From: Chryseobacterium sp. FH2 | GTDB taxonomy: Bacteria > Bacteroidota > Bacteroidia > Flavobacteriales > Weeksellaceae | DNA length: 64,000 nt | NCBI RefSeq assembly: GCF_001045455.1 | Contig: NZ_LFNE01000008.1 | Location: 98,244 to 162,243 of the forward strand | Direction: 5' to 3' | Shown here: one piece after another, positions 46,258 to 55,245 of the stretch | Numbering within the stretch: position 1 is the stretch's first letter | Layout of the letters: each line of letters begins with the position of its first letter | Notes under the pieces: model-generated | Seen by the model: the letters and a program-made list of their open reading frames with translations, nothing else | Database searches by the model: none | Told to the model about the DNA's origin: nothing | Program-made: the position numbers and the translations under genes

Positions 46258-47325
46258 ATGAAAAAGAGCCTTGTAGCCATTATATTTTCTCCTTTTTTGA
46301 TATACGCCCAGGAAGTTCCGAAGCTGACGGACGAAATGGCTGTCAAATTATCTGAGAAACCAATTCATTGTATTACTCAGGAATACCCGAATAAAACAGC
46401 ACATATTATTAATAATGCTGGTGAAGTCCCTTTAACTCCAAAAGATTTGCATCCGGCTTTTTATGGCTGTTTTGATTGGCATAGCTCTGTTCATGGGCAT
46501 TGGATGCTAGTTCGTTTGTTAAAAACAAAACCCGATCTATCAATTTCAAATGATATTGAAAAAATTCTGGATAATTCATTTACAAAAGAAAATCTTCAGA
46601 GAGAGGCAGACTATTTCACAAAATATCAATTAACAGGTACTTTTGAAAGAACTTACGGCTGGGCCTGGCTGTTGAAATTAGACGAAGAACTAATAACCTG
46701 GGACAATCCAAAAGCAAAAATATGGCATCAGAATTTAAAGCCCTTAACGGATAAAATTCTAAATTCCTGGAAGGCTTTCTTACCTAAACAAACGTATCCA
46801 AACAGAACGGGAGTGCATCCGAACACTGCATTTGCAATGGTTTTTGCACTCGATTGGGCAAGAGCAGCGGGTGATAAAGTATTTGAAAATCAACTGATAG
46901 AAAAGGCAGAATATTTTTATTCAAATAATACAAAAACCCCTGCGTATCTTGAGCCGGACGGTTCAGATTTCTTTTCACCAAGTTTAGAAATTGCAGATCT
47001 TATGCGCAGAGTTCTTCCTCAAAAAGAATTTGTAGCATGGCTGAATAATTTTTATGAAAAACGAAGTCTGGAGAATATTGAAAAGATTCCGGTAGTGAGT
47101 GATTTATCAGATTACCAAACGGTTCATCTGGTTGGGCTATCTTTCACCAAAGCGTGGTGTATGAAAGGAATTGCAAAATCTCTCCCAGACAATCATCCGT
47201 TGAAAAAGGAATTCCGGAAAACTGCAACAATATTTTTAAATAACGGGCTTCCGTTACTTTTCCAGGGAAATTATGGAGGCGACCATTGGTTGGCTAGCTT
47301 TGCGGTTTACGCTTTGGAAGATTAA
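46258..47325 (+). CDS. Secreted DUF2891 protein
   Basis: 355 residues. Signal peptide about 1-17 (ending I-Y-A-Q). The DUF2891 body has H-P-A-F-Y-G-C-F-D-W-H-S-S-V-H-G-H-W near residue 65 and D-H-W-L-A-S-F-A at the end, consistent with an alpha/alpha-barrel, glycosidase-like fold. Activity unknown. Its stop codon abuts the stop of the convergent gene with no base between. Confidence 0.8.
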   Translation: MKKSLVAIIFSPFLIYAQEVPKLTDEMAVKLSEKPIHCITQEYPNKTAHIINNAGEVPLTPKDLHPAFYGCFDWHSSVHGHWMLVRLLKTKPDLSISNDIEKILDNSFTKENLQREADYFTKYQLTGTFERTYGWAWLLKLDEELITWDNPKAKIWHQNLKPLTDKILNSWKAFLPKQTYPNRTGVHPNTAFAMVFALDWARAAGDKVFENQLIEKAEYFYSNNTKTPAYLEPDGSDFFSPSLEIADLMRRVLPQKEFVAWLNNFYEKRSLENIEKIPVVSDLSDYQTVHLVGLSFTKAWCMKGIAKSLPDNHPLKKEFRKTATIFLNNGLPLLFQGNYGGDHWLASFAVYALED

Positions 47326-47799
47326 TTAATACTTGATTCCCAATTTTTTAAGGACGAAACTTAGAAGCCAGATAGGTCCTATCAAAAGAAACTGTAAATC
47401 TTTTAAGAAAGATGGTTTCTTGCCTTCTATTTTGTGTCCTAGAAACTGCAAAACCCATGTAATGACAAATATAACAAGGAAAAATAGCCATGAATTTGTT
47501 CCGAAAGTAATATTGGCTAATGAAACGAAATGCTCCATTAAAAGCATTACAAAAATCATGATTAATGCAATTCTCCATGATAATCTGAAATAAAAAATGG
47601 TAACCAAAGTCAAAGCAATAAAACTTGCAATACTCAGAAAACCAAAGTATTTCAGATAAATATTCGGGGTCGGGATGTATGAGATAAAACCTAAAATCGT
47701 CCAGAAAATCAAAGGAACACAAATCCAGTGAATCAATTTGTTGGTTGCATTTCTGTGGCTTTCGCCGTATTCTGCAAGGAGTAAATCAATCTTTCTCAT
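47326..47799 (-). CDS. DUF962 / Mpo1-like membrane protein
   Basis: 157 residues, four hydrophobic segments. N-terminal L-L-A-E-Y-G-E-S-H-R-N-A-T-N-K-L-I-H-W-I-C-V-P is the DUF962/YGL010w motif, with the paired histidines that bind iron in yeast Mpo1 (2-hydroxy fatty acid dioxygenase). A further His in L-G-H-K-I-E-G-K fits. A role in fatty-acid alpha-oxidation is a family-based guess. Confidence 0.82.
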   Translation of the reverse strand: MRKIDLLLAEYGESHRNATNKLIHWICVPLIFWTILGFISYIPTPNIYLKYFGFLSIASFIALTLVTIFYFRLSWRIALIMIFVMLLMEHFVSLANITFGTNSWLFFLVIFVITWVLQFLGHKIEGKKPSFLKDLQFLLIGPIWLLSFVLKKLGIKY

Positions 47800-47834
47800 A
47801 ATAGGAATTTGGAAAATACTAAAATAATAAATTT

Positions 47835-47865
47835 TTGCAATCGCTCAAGACTTTGCTTACATTTG
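47835..47865 (+). promoter_or_regulatory. Promoter of the AraC regulator, leaderless type
   Basis: TTG 47835-47837, a 20-base spacer, TACATTTG 47858-47865, then ATG after only four bases. The best example in the window of a promoter that leaves no room for a leader or Shine-Dalgarno site. Confidence 0.65.
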
Positions 47866-47869
47866 TGTT

Positions 47870-48715
47870 ATGTCTGTCTTAGAAAAATTCGGAGTAGAGA
47901 TTTTTACACAACATAATATTTTCGAGAGAATAGCTGTCGATAAGCCTTTTCGTCCTGATAATCCGGCATTTATATTCATTAAAACGGGTACGATAAAACT
48001 CAAACAGCATTTTCGTGACTTAGAACTTTCTGCAAATATGTTTATGGTTACAGATCCGCAGACAATTTACGAAGTAGTTTCCGTAAGTGATGATTTTCAG
48101 TCAAGAATGGTTTCCTATAAAAGAGAATTTATTTCGGCCTTGTCATTGAAATTCAATCGATTAATTACTTATCGTTATTTCAGGCAGCAAATGAATATTG
48201 GAGTTCCTTTTCATCAAAATGAAATGGATATTGTCTGGAAAAGCGTGAATTTCCTGAAATATATCCTGGATTCAGAAACGGAAATGACTTACAAAAAAGA
48301 GATTGTAGAGCATTTATTTTCTGTTTTCTGTTACCAGATGGCAGGAATTATTTCTCAGGAAGACAGCAATTCGATGAGTCAGATGTCCCGGCAGGAAGAA
48401 ATTGTTTTTGTTTTCCTTACAGATGTTGCAGAACATCACCTGACAGAGCGTACGGTTGAGTTTTATGCCGGGAGGCAGTCGATTACAACCAGACATCTTT
48501 CATCAGTTGTGAAGACCATTACAGGGAAGTCGGCGAGCCAAATCATTGCTTTAATTGTAATTAACGAGGCGAAAGTGTTGCTAAACTCTTCCAATAAGCC
48601 GGTTGCAGAGGTTTCTTCGATTCTTGGGTTTAGCGATCAATATTCATTTTCCCATTTTTTTAAGAAACATCTGGGTGAAAGTCCTACCCAATACCGGAAT
48701 CAGTTTGAAAACTAA
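47870..48715 (+). CDS. AraC family transcriptional regulator
   Basis: 281 residues. N-terminal cupin-like sensor half (1-150) and C-terminal double HTH (about 180-280), second helix pair V-S-S-I-L-G-F-S-D-Q-Y-S-F-S-H-F-F-K-K-H, highly typical. It lies directly upstream of, and on the same strand as, the TolC-HlyD-MFS efflux operon, and probably controls it. Ligand unknown. Confidence 0.9.
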   Translation: MSVLEKFGVEIFTQHNIFERIAVDKPFRPDNPAFIFIKTGTIKLKQHFRDLELSANMFMVTDPQTIYEVVSVSDDFQSRMVSYKREFISALSLKFNRLITYRYFRQQMNIGVPFHQNEMDIVWKSVNFLKYILDSETEMTYKKEIVEHLFSVFCYQMAGIISQEDSNSMSQMSRQEEIVFVFLTDVAEHHLTERTVEFYAGRQSITTRHLSSVVKTITGKSASQIIALIVINEAKVLLNSSNKPVAEVSSILGFSDQYSFSHFFKKHLGESPTQYRNQFEN

Positions 48716-48747
48716 AATCCTACATCTGAACATCTTTTTCCAATTCT

Positions 48748-48761
48748 CAAACATTTGTTTG
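48748..48761 (+). promoter_or_regulatory. Candidate operator in front of the efflux operon
   Basis: Inverted repeat CAAACA-TT-TGTTTG overlaps the -33 TTG of the operon promoter, a position where a bound regulator would affect polymerase. Confidence 0.4.
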
Positions 48762-48784
48762 AATTTCTTATCACCATACCTTTG
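48755..48784 (+). promoter_or_regulatory. Promoter of the TolC-HlyD-MFS operon
   Basis: TTG 48755-48757, 19-base spacer, TACCTTTG 48777-48784; ATG of the TolC-like gene at 48805. Confidence 0.7.
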
Positions 48785-48804
48785 TACCCGTAAAACAAGG
48801 TAAA

Positions 48805-50115
48805 ATGATAAAGAATGTAAAAACAGCACTATCACTCGTGATAGCATTATTTCCTACGCTGTTTTTTTCACAAGAAATCAAACAGTTGACAGCGAATGAA
48901 GTCGCTGAGCTTGCTGTACAAAATCATCAACAGTTAAAAGTTTCGGCACATAATATTGACATTGCAAAACAAAATACAAACGTTGTAAAACTTCAGAAGT
49001 TACCGGTTATCACAGCTTCTACAAGTCAGTTTTATCTAGGTGATGCGGTGGCCATTGACAAAGATTTTTCAAACTCCACGAATATTCCGATGCCTCATTA
49101 CGGAAGTTCTTATGCAGTCCAGGCAACTCAGTTAATTTTCAAAGGAGGGCTGGTGAATAAGACTATTGAATTGGCGGGTCTTCGTGAACAACTTTCTGAA
49201 CTGGATTTAGAGAAGAACAAGCAGGATGTGAAATTTTTAGTGATATCCAACTATCTGGATGTTTATAAAATTTTAAATCAACAGGAAGTCTTTCAAAACA
49301 ATAAAAAACTGGCTGAGGAACGTCTGAAAAATATCCGGAAATTCTATGAACAAGGAATGGTAACCAGAAACGAGGTTATTCGTGGTGAATTGGCTATCAA
49401 AAACTTGGACCAGGGAATTTTAACTTTAGCCAATAACAGAAAAATCCTTAATTATAATTTAAATATTGCTTTAGGTTTGCCAGTGAATACTGAGATTGTT
49501 CCTGTCGAAAGTTTAGAGAACAAAGAATCGGGAATCGGGATGGATTATTATGTAAATCTTGCTCACGAAAGCAATCCGCTAATACAATCTGCAAAAACCA
49601 ATATCGATGTTGCGAACAAGAATATAGAAATTATAAAAACCGATAAAATGCCTACTGTGGCCGGATTCGGAGGATATACTTTACAGAGACCCATTACTAC
49701 GAGAAATCCTGTCTTGGATATGTATTCGGGAGGCTGGCAAACGGGAGTTTCTCTTAGTTATAATATTGATAATCTGTACAAAACAAAAGAAAGAGTAAAA
49801 TTGGGAGAGCTTCAAAGAAATCAGGCTGGCGATGTGATGATATTGACGCAGCAGAATATTGATATGGCAGTAAATGCGGCTTATGTAAAATATCAGGAAT
49901 CTATCCAACAGGCTGAAATTCTGAATGATGCTAAAAAATTAGCCGAAGAAAACTACAAAATTACTGAGGCTAAATACCTGAACCAGTTGGCTGTACAAGC
50001 GGAAATGATTGATGCACAAAACCAAAAACTACAATCTGAACTAGATTATGCTAATGCGGAAATCAATGTGTTGTATCAATACTATAACCTTCTGAAATCT
50101 ACAGGAACTCTTTAA
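48805..50115 (+). CDS. TolC-family outer-membrane efflux protein
   Basis: 436 residues. Signal peptide about 1-22 (ending F-F-S-Q). The two internally similar halves, each with long helices and strand pairs, correspond to the OEP repeat; N-E-V-I-R-G-E-L-A and the late repeat A-K-Y-L-N-Q-L-A are typical. It would form the trimeric channel for the pump encoded by the next two genes, 24 bases downstream. Confidence 0.9.
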   Translation: MIKNVKTALSLVIALFPTLFFSQEIKQLTANEVAELAVQNHQQLKVSAHNIDIAKQNTNVVKLQKLPVITASTSQFYLGDAVAIDKDFSNSTNIPMPHYGSSYAVQATQLIFKGGLVNKTIELAGLREQLSELDLEKNKQDVKFLVISNYLDVYKILNQQEVFQNNKKLAEERLKNIRKFYEQGMVTRNEVIRGELAIKNLDQGILTLANNRKILNYNLNIALGLPVNTEIVPVESLENKESGIGMDYYVNLAHESNPLIQSAKTNIDVANKNIEIIKTDKMPTVAGFGGYTLQRPITTRNPVLDMYSGGWQTGVSLSYNIDNLYKTKERVKLGELQRNQAGDVMILTQQNIDMAVNAAYVKYQESIQQAEILNDAKKLAEENYKITEAKYLNQLAVQAEMIDAQNQKLQSELDYANAEINVLYQYYNLLKSTGTL

Positions 50116-50139
50116 TTTTTAAAAACTAAAAAACAAACA

Positions 50140-51255
50140 ATGGAAAACAAGGAACAAAATACTCAAAATACACAGCCAGCTCCAGCTGTATCAAGTGCTG
50201 TGGCAAAGAAAAAAGAAGCTAAAAGAAATAAAATCAGAGCGATAATTTCTAACATTATTGTATTTCTGGTTATTGGTTTCGGATTGTTCTGGCTGGTACG
50301 TGAATATTTCCATATCGGAGATAAAACCTATACAGAAGCGGCTCAGGTTGAAGAGTTTATTAACCCCATCAACACAAGAGTTTCAGCTTATATTAAAGAA
50401 ATTAAATTCATTGAACACCAACCGGTTAAAAAAGGGGATACGTTGGTAATCCTGGATGACCGTGAAATTTTAACACAGCTTGGACAGGCTGAAGCAGCTT
50501 ATCAGAATGCTTTAGCTCAGCGTACAGCAACAAGCTCTTCCGTAAACACGGTTTCTAACAATGTCAATGTAATGGAATCAAATATTGCAGGAGCAAAAGC
50601 AAGACTTTGGAATGCAGAACAGAATTTAAACAGATATAAAAACTTATTGGCTTCCGAGGCGGTGACAAGACAGCAGTATGACCAGGTAAAAACCGAATAT
50701 GATGCACAAAAAGCGGCTTACGAAACTTTGGTTAATCAGAAGCAATCTGCAAACCTTTCGACAACAGAAGTAAAAAGCAAATTCGGCATCATTGATGCTG
50801 AAATCAAAAGAATGAAATCTGCTTTGGATATGGCGAAAATCAATCTTTCTTATACCATAATTACAGCACCTTACGATGGAGTGATGGGAAGAAGAACGAT
50901 TTCTGAAGGACAATTGATTCAGCCGGGACAACAAGTGGCGACTATTGTTTTAAACGGACAAAAATGGGTGACAGCCAATTTCTTAGAGAGCCAAATGCCG
51001 AATATCAAGGTGGGCGAGAAAATGATGATGACAGCCGATGCACTGGGAGGAAAACAATTTGAAGGAATTGTTACGGCTGTTTCTGCTGCTACGGGCTCAA
51101 GATATTCAAGTGTTCCAACAGATAACTCTACGGGTAATTTCATTAAAGTTCAGCAAAGAATTCCTGTAAGAATCGAGTTTACAGCTTCTAATAAAAAAGA
51201 AGATATTGAAAAGCTGAGCGCGGGAATGAATATGAACATTAGTATTAATAAGTAG
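50140..51255 (+). CDS. HlyD/EmrA-type membrane fusion protein
   Basis: 371 residues. Cytosolic Lys-rich N-terminus, one membrane helix (about 36-56), split biotinyl-lipoyl domain (V-K-K-G-D-T-L-V-I-L-D and later Y-D-G-V-M-G-R), long coiled-coil hairpin (about 105-210) and beta-barrel (G-Q-L-I-Q-P-G-Q-Q-V). It links the MFS permease to TolC across the periplasm. Middle gene of the operon. Confidence 0.9.
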   Translation: MENKEQNTQNTQPAPAVSSAVAKKKEAKRNKIRAIISNIIVFLVIGFGLFWLVREYFHIGDKTYTEAAQVEEFINPINTRVSAYIKEIKFIEHQPVKKGDTLVILDDREILTQLGQAEAAYQNALAQRTATSSSVNTVSNNVNVMESNIAGAKARLWNAEQNLNRYKNLLASEAVTRQQYDQVKTEYDAQKAAYETLVNQKQSANLSTTEVKSKFGIIDAEIKRMKSALDMAKINLSYTIITAPYDGVMGRRTISEGQLIQPGQQVATIVLNGQKWVTANFLESQMPNIKVGEKMMMTADALGGKQFEGIVTAVSAATGSRYSSVPTDNSTGNFIKVQQRIPVRIEFTASNKKEDIEKLSAGMNMNISINK

Positions 51256-51361
51256 ATTTTTGGCTAGGGGGTCTGATATAGAAAGAAGGATATTTAAACG
51301 TCTAAATAACTTCTATCCTCTATCTTCGGACTTCCAACTTTCAACCTTTAAATTTTAACTC

Positions 51362-52954
51362 ATGTACAACAAAGGATTATATCGCGATTGGGTTCCCAAA
51401 CCCGTACAGCTGTTGATGATTGTATTACTGCTTGCCGTCGTGATGCCTCTTGGTGGAGTGTATACGGGAAACATCAGTTATTTGGTAAGCGGAACGGGAG
51501 CGATGACAGAATATTTTATGTGGGCCAATTATGCCACTACGATTGGGATGGGGGCGTGTATGCCTATTGTTCTTAGAATGAAAATGAGATTTAAAGTTCG
51601 TGATAAAATGACAGTTTTATTAGTGCTTTTAGGATTACTGAGTTATCTCAACTCTACAACTTTTGATCCTATGATTTTTGTTTTTTCGGCTTTGATTATA
51701 GGATTTTTAAAAATGATGGTAACGATAGAGCTATTCTTACCATTGATGGCCATGATAGGAAACAGAGGAATGTTTTACGGGGCTTTTTACACCTTTGTCT
51801 TGGTTCTGAATCAGATTTCGGCATATTATGCGGTAGAGGTTTCGATTCGCTATAACTGGCAGCATTTTTATGTGATTATGTCGGTTTTATGTTTTGCGTT
51901 AGCGCTTTTACACTGGATTTTTATGCATGATAAATATTTTGCTTTAAAAATTCCTTTACATTATATAGATTGGCTAAGTATTTTACTTTTTGTTTCAACG
52001 TTCATGTTTTCTGCTTATGTTTTCTCTTTTGGAAAACAGCAGGATTGGTTGAACTCAAGAAATATTATTAATGCCAGCATTGCCTCTTTCGTAAGTTTTT
52101 CTCTATTGGTAATTAGACAATTAACATTAAAGAGACCCTATTTATCTTTTACAATATTTTCGAAAAATAATGTTCAGCATGGTTTATTTATGTTATTATG
52201 TCTGGGAATGTTTCTGGGGACAACTTCTATTCAAAATACTTTTGCAGTCGGAGTTTTGGGGTATGATCAATTGACGAATGCGAAATTGAATTTATTAATG
52301 ATTCCCGGACTGATTCTAGCGGGAGTAGCTGCCATCTTTTGGTTTAAAAAAGAATTCCCGTTGAAGATGTATATTTTTTTAGGCTTTTCGGCGATGATGG
52401 GATATGCTATTGTAATGTATTTTTCAATGGTGTTGGAATTCAGTTATGACGGCTGGTATTTGCCTATGTTTTTGAAAGGTTACGGAATGTGTTCGCTTTT
52501 CATTTCAGTATGGTTTTATACATTAGATAAACTTGAATTAGATGATATGCTGGCTGCTATCGGATTGGTCTTGGTTTGGAGAACATTTCTTGCCGTTGGA
52601 TTTTTCTCTGCATTATATTCCTGGTTTCAATATCATTTTCAGGTAGTTGCCATCGGAGATTTGGCAGTTTATATGGATGGAATGACGATATCACCGCAAA
52701 ATACAGCTTCTAATATGAAAGCTGTACAGCTAAATGCCATTATTATAGCAACCAAAAAAATATTTGGATACATTATTTTAGCGGGTTTTGGAGTGTTGAT
52801 ATACGTTTTCACCCACCATTTCGGTAGAGAACGGTTCCAATATGTAAGATTTATAAGAGTTCTAAGTGGAAAATCAGTAATTGCAAGAAGAAGATTACGT
52901 GAACGTAAAAAAATATTAGAAGAGATAAAAGACGCCGCAGGACCTGCGATGTAA
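51362..52954 (+). CDS. EmrB-like MFS drug/metabolite exporter
   Basis: 530 residues, about fourteen membrane segments, as in the DHA2 (EmrB) family, although the usual G-x-L-a-D-r-x-G-r-k-x-x-l loop is poorly conserved. The C-terminus is basic (R-R-R-L-R-E-R-K-K) and cytosolic. Order TolC-EmrA-EmrB is the expected tripartite pump; substrate unknown. A siderophore-interacting protein gene downstream raises the possibility of siderophore export. Followed by a GU-containing terminator hairpin. Confidence 0.82.
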   Translation: MYNKGLYRDWVPKPVQLLMIVLLLAVVMPLGGVYTGNISYLVSGTGAMTEYFMWANYATTIGMGACMPIVLRMKMRFKVRDKMTVLLVLLGLLSYLNSTTFDPMIFVFSALIIGFLKMMVTIELFLPLMAMIGNRGMFYGAFYTFVLVLNQISAYYAVEVSIRYNWQHFYVIMSVLCFALALLHWIFMHDKYFALKIPLHYIDWLSILLFVSTFMFSAYVFSFGKQQDWLNSRNIINASIASFVSFSLLVIRQLTLKRPYLSFTIFSKNNVQHGLFMLLCLGMFLGTTSIQNTFAVGVLGYDQLTNAKLNLLMIPGLILAGVAAIFWFKKEFPLKMYIFLGFSAMMGYAIVMYFSMVLEFSYDGWYLPMFLKGYGMCSLFISVWFYTLDKLELDDMLAAIGLVLVWRTFLAVGFFSALYSWFQYHFQVVAIGDLAVYMDGMTISPQNTASNMKAVQLNAIIIATKKIFGYIILAGFGVLIYVFTHHFGRERFQYVRFIRVLSGKSVIARRRLRERKKILEEIKDAAGPAM

Positions 52955-52976
52955 AGATACCTTGTTTTTCATTTGT

Positions 52977-53020
52977 GAAGCTCCATTTTAATTGTAAAGT
53001 GGGGCTTTGCATTTTTAGGG
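52977..53020 (+). terminator. Terminator of the efflux operon
   Basis: Stem GAAGCTCCATTTTA against TAAAGTGGGGCTTT (several G-U pairs) and a T-rich tail, about 25 bases after the MFS stop. Confidence 0.6.
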
Positions 53021-53050
53021 CAATTATTTTTATTTAGACGAAATAAAAAT

Positions 53051-53058
53051 TAAATTTG
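53051..53058 (+). promoter_or_regulatory. Promoter box TAAATTTG of the siderophore-interacting protein gene
   Basis: TAAATTTG fits TAnnTTTG, 14 bases before ATG 53073. The gene therefore has its own promoter, apart from the efflux operon. Confidence 0.5.
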
Positions 53059-53072
53059 TATAAAAAATAAGT

Positions 53073-53885
53073 ATGAATAAAATTGCAGTAGGGCAGATTG
53101 TAGCCGAAGTAACGAGAAAAGAATATATTACAAAACACTTTATCAGAATTTATCTATATTCTCCTGAAGTTCATTTGTTTAAAAATACGACAATCGGGGA
53201 TAACAATAAGATAGCAGTTCCGCCGAATGGTGTGAACGAAATTCATTTTCCGGCTTTAGATAAAAATCATCAATGGATTTATCCTCCGAAAGAAGTGGCT
53301 CCAGCCATCAGGACATATACTCATCGGGGGATTGATTTAGAAAAAAATGAAATTATTATTGATTTTGTAGATCATGGCGACGGAGGTCCTGCTTCAGGAT
53401 GGGCGAGGGAAGCTGTAGCGGGTTCTAAACTGGGTGTGATGATGCGTCGTGAAGGAAAGGAATTATATCCTCAAGCCGACTGGTATTTTCTGATTGGCGA
53501 TGCAACAGCAATTCCTGTTTTGAGCGCTATTTTGGAAACGCTTCCTGAAACCGCAAAAGGGGTTTGTATAATCGAAATTCACGGAAAAGAGGATGAACAG
53601 ATTTTAGAAACTAAAGCTGATATTGAGTTTATCTGGGTTTACAATACAAAACCGCATACAAGCAGTAATTTAGTACCGGCAGTAAAATCTATTGAAATTC
53701 CGGAAGTCTCAAAATTCGGATATGTGGCCTGTGAGTTTTCGGGCGTGAAGGAAATCCGTTCATATTTAAGAAAAGAAAAAGGCTGGACCCAACAAGAATT
53801 ATACGCTTATTCTTATTGGAAAGCCGGTGTTGCAGAAAATGAATCTCAAGCTGACAGGCAGAAGGAAAAAGATACGGTAGAATAA
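53073..53885 (+). CDS. Siderophore-interacting protein (FAD ferric reductase)
   Basis: 270 residues. FAD-binding 9 domain with R-T-Y-T-H-R (about residue 84) and H-G-D-G-G-P-A-S-G-W-A (about 104), then the SIP C-terminal NAD(P)H domain with L-I-G-D-A-T-A-I-P and the closing Y-A-Y-S-Y-W-K-A-G. It reduces ferric siderophores in the cytosol. No iron-uptake receptor or Fur box was recognised nearby. Confidence 0.9.
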   Translation: MNKIAVGQIVAEVTRKEYITKHFIRIYLYSPEVHLFKNTTIGDNNKIAVPPNGVNEIHFPALDKNHQWIYPPKEVAPAIRTYTHRGIDLEKNEIIIDFVDHGDGGPASGWAREAVAGSKLGVMMRREGKELYPQADWYFLIGDATAIPVLSAILETLPETAKGVCIIEIHGKEDEQILETKADIEFIWVYNTKPHTSSNLVPAVKSIEIPEVSKFGYVACEFSGVKEIRSYLRKEKGWTQQELYAYSYWKAGVAENESQADRQKEKDTVE

Positions 53886-53940
53886 GGTTTTTATTTGAAA
53901 TGTAGTTGTTTAAGAATATTCGACTAAGTTTAAAAACCAG

Positions 53941-53948
53941 TATCTTTG
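53941..53948 (+). promoter_or_regulatory. Promoter box TATCTTTG of the methyltransferase gene
   Basis: TATCTTTG fits TAnnTTTG, 17 bases before ATG 53966; this supports ATG 53966 over the in-frame upstream codon at 53906. Confidence 0.55.
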
Positions 53949-53965
53949 TAACTTTAAGATTAGCT

Positions 53966-54670
53966 ATGAAAGATTTAATGGGTAAGGCAATCCGGGATTA
54001 TTACTATAATGAAAATCCTGAAGATTTGCAGACTGAAACTTCAATTTCTGAGCTGGATGAGCTTCCGGTTGATTATCTTTTCAGGGATTTTGAAGAAATG
54101 AATGATATCGAACAAAAAGCTTTAGAATTATCCTGGGGAAAAGTTTTGGATATCGGGGCAGGAGCGGGCTCACATTCTTTATACCTTCAAGATAAAAAAA
54201 ATCTGGATGTTTTAGCGTTGGATATTTCACCAAAATCTATTGAAATCTGCAGACTAAGAGGAATTAAAAGAACCATTTGTGAAAATATGCTGGATTTCTC
54301 AACTGAAACTTTTGATACTATTTTGTTATTGATGAACGGTACCGGAATTTTTCAAAGTCTTTCTAAAATTGATATTTATCTAAAAAAACTTCATACTTTA
54401 CTTAATGAAAATGGACAAATTCTAATTGACAGTACAGATATTTTATACATGTTTGATCGTGATTATGATGGTGGAGTGTATATTCCTGCAGATGGTTATT
54501 ATGGTGAGTTGGATTATATCGTTCATTATAAAGGCGAATCAGAAGACCCTATAAAATGGCTGTATCTTGATTTTAATACGTTAAAAAATGCTGCAGAAAA
54601 TAATGGCTTTAATATTGAAAAAGTATTGCAGGATGAGGATTCTTATTTGTCAAAATTAACGAAAAAATAA
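53966..54670 (+). CDS. Class I SAM-dependent methyltransferase
   Basis: 234 residues from ATG 53966. Motif I V-L-D-I-G-A-G-A-G-S-H-S and post I L-A-L-D-I-S-P-K-S-I-E-I-C; methyltransferase domain 25 type. Substrate unknown. It is the last intact core gene before the accessory region. The start is fixed by a promoter box at 53941. Confidence 0.85.
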   Translation: MKDLMGKAIRDYYYNENPEDLQTETSISELDELPVDYLFRDFEEMNDIEQKALELSWGKVLDIGAGAGSHSLYLQDKKNLDVLALDISPKSIEICRLRGIKRTICENMLDFSTETFDTILLLMNGTGIFQSLSKIDIYLKKLHTLLNENGQILIDSTDILYMFDRDYDGGVYIPADGYYGELDYIVHYKGESEDPIKWLYLDFNTLKNAAENNGFNIEKVLQDEDSYLSKLTKK

Positions 54671-54799
54671 ATAGGGAAAATCTGAAGGTTAGTTTTTATT
54701 TTTATAGATTATTTACAAACACTCATAATGTGTAAAGTATCAATAGATCTGCTACACAAATGACTTAAATTTATGGTATAAAGTTTAAAACCTTTATCC

Positions 54800-54956
54800 A
54801 TGAATAAAGAGCAACAGCAAGTCAAGGCTCGCAAAGATTGGCTTAAAATCTATTTGGAATCAGGGGTCTGTAACAAATATGGCTTTACGTTGTGGAATTG
54901 CAAGGTCAACACTTTACCGTTGGATAAAAAGATATAAAGAACAAGCTCTTTGCTGA
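54800..54956 (+). pseudogene. N-terminal remnant of an IS transposase (HTH part), frameshifted
   Basis: ATG 54800 opens M-N-K-E-Q-Q-Q-V-K-A-R-K-D-W-L-K-I-Y; after a one-base shift near the GGGG at 54860 the other frame continues S-V-T-N-M-A-L-R-C-G-I-A-R-S and T-L-Y-R-W-I-K-R-Y-K-E-Q. This is the helix-turn-helix start of an IS481/IS3-like transposase. The DDE catalytic part is absent; sequence switches to the primase relic at about 54945. Confidence 0.7.
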
Positions 54957-55245
54957 TTTCTCTCTTTTCTGTTGCCGGGTTTAAAATCTCCTGTGCTTTT
55001 TTATCGCTTCGTGTTTCGTGCAATTCTCTTTATGTAAAATCTATCCCATCCCATCCATACTTTTGCCGTGCGTTTTGCAATTGGAAGAAAAACAGTAAGC
55101 TGTTTGCGTTTTGTAATACACCTGCATTGATGGTGTTTTATCTTCGTGGAACGGACAGCACATTTTATTATTCTTATCGGGTTTTAAGCCGTAATAATGA
55201 AGGACCGGCAATTGATAATTGGGATTTTATTTCTGTAATCTCCAT
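54945..55245 (-). pseudogene. CHC2 zinc-finger DNA primase relic (mobile-element type)
   Basis: Read on the minus strand from ATG 55245: M-E-I-T-E-I-K-S-Q-L-S-I-A, a one-base shift, then V-L-H-Y-Y-G-L-K-P-D-K-N-N, C-C-P-F-H-E-D-K-T-P-S-M-Q-V, Y-C-F-S-S-N-C-K-T-H-G, a stop, I-L-H-K-E-N-C-T-K-H-E-A-I-K-K, another shift, and A-Q-E-I-L-N-P-A-T-E-K-R. C-P-F-H-E-D-K-T-P-S is the CHC2 primase zinc finger, common in Bacteroidota mobilisable elements. Three lesions and loss of the TOPRIM part: dead. Confidence 0.75.
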
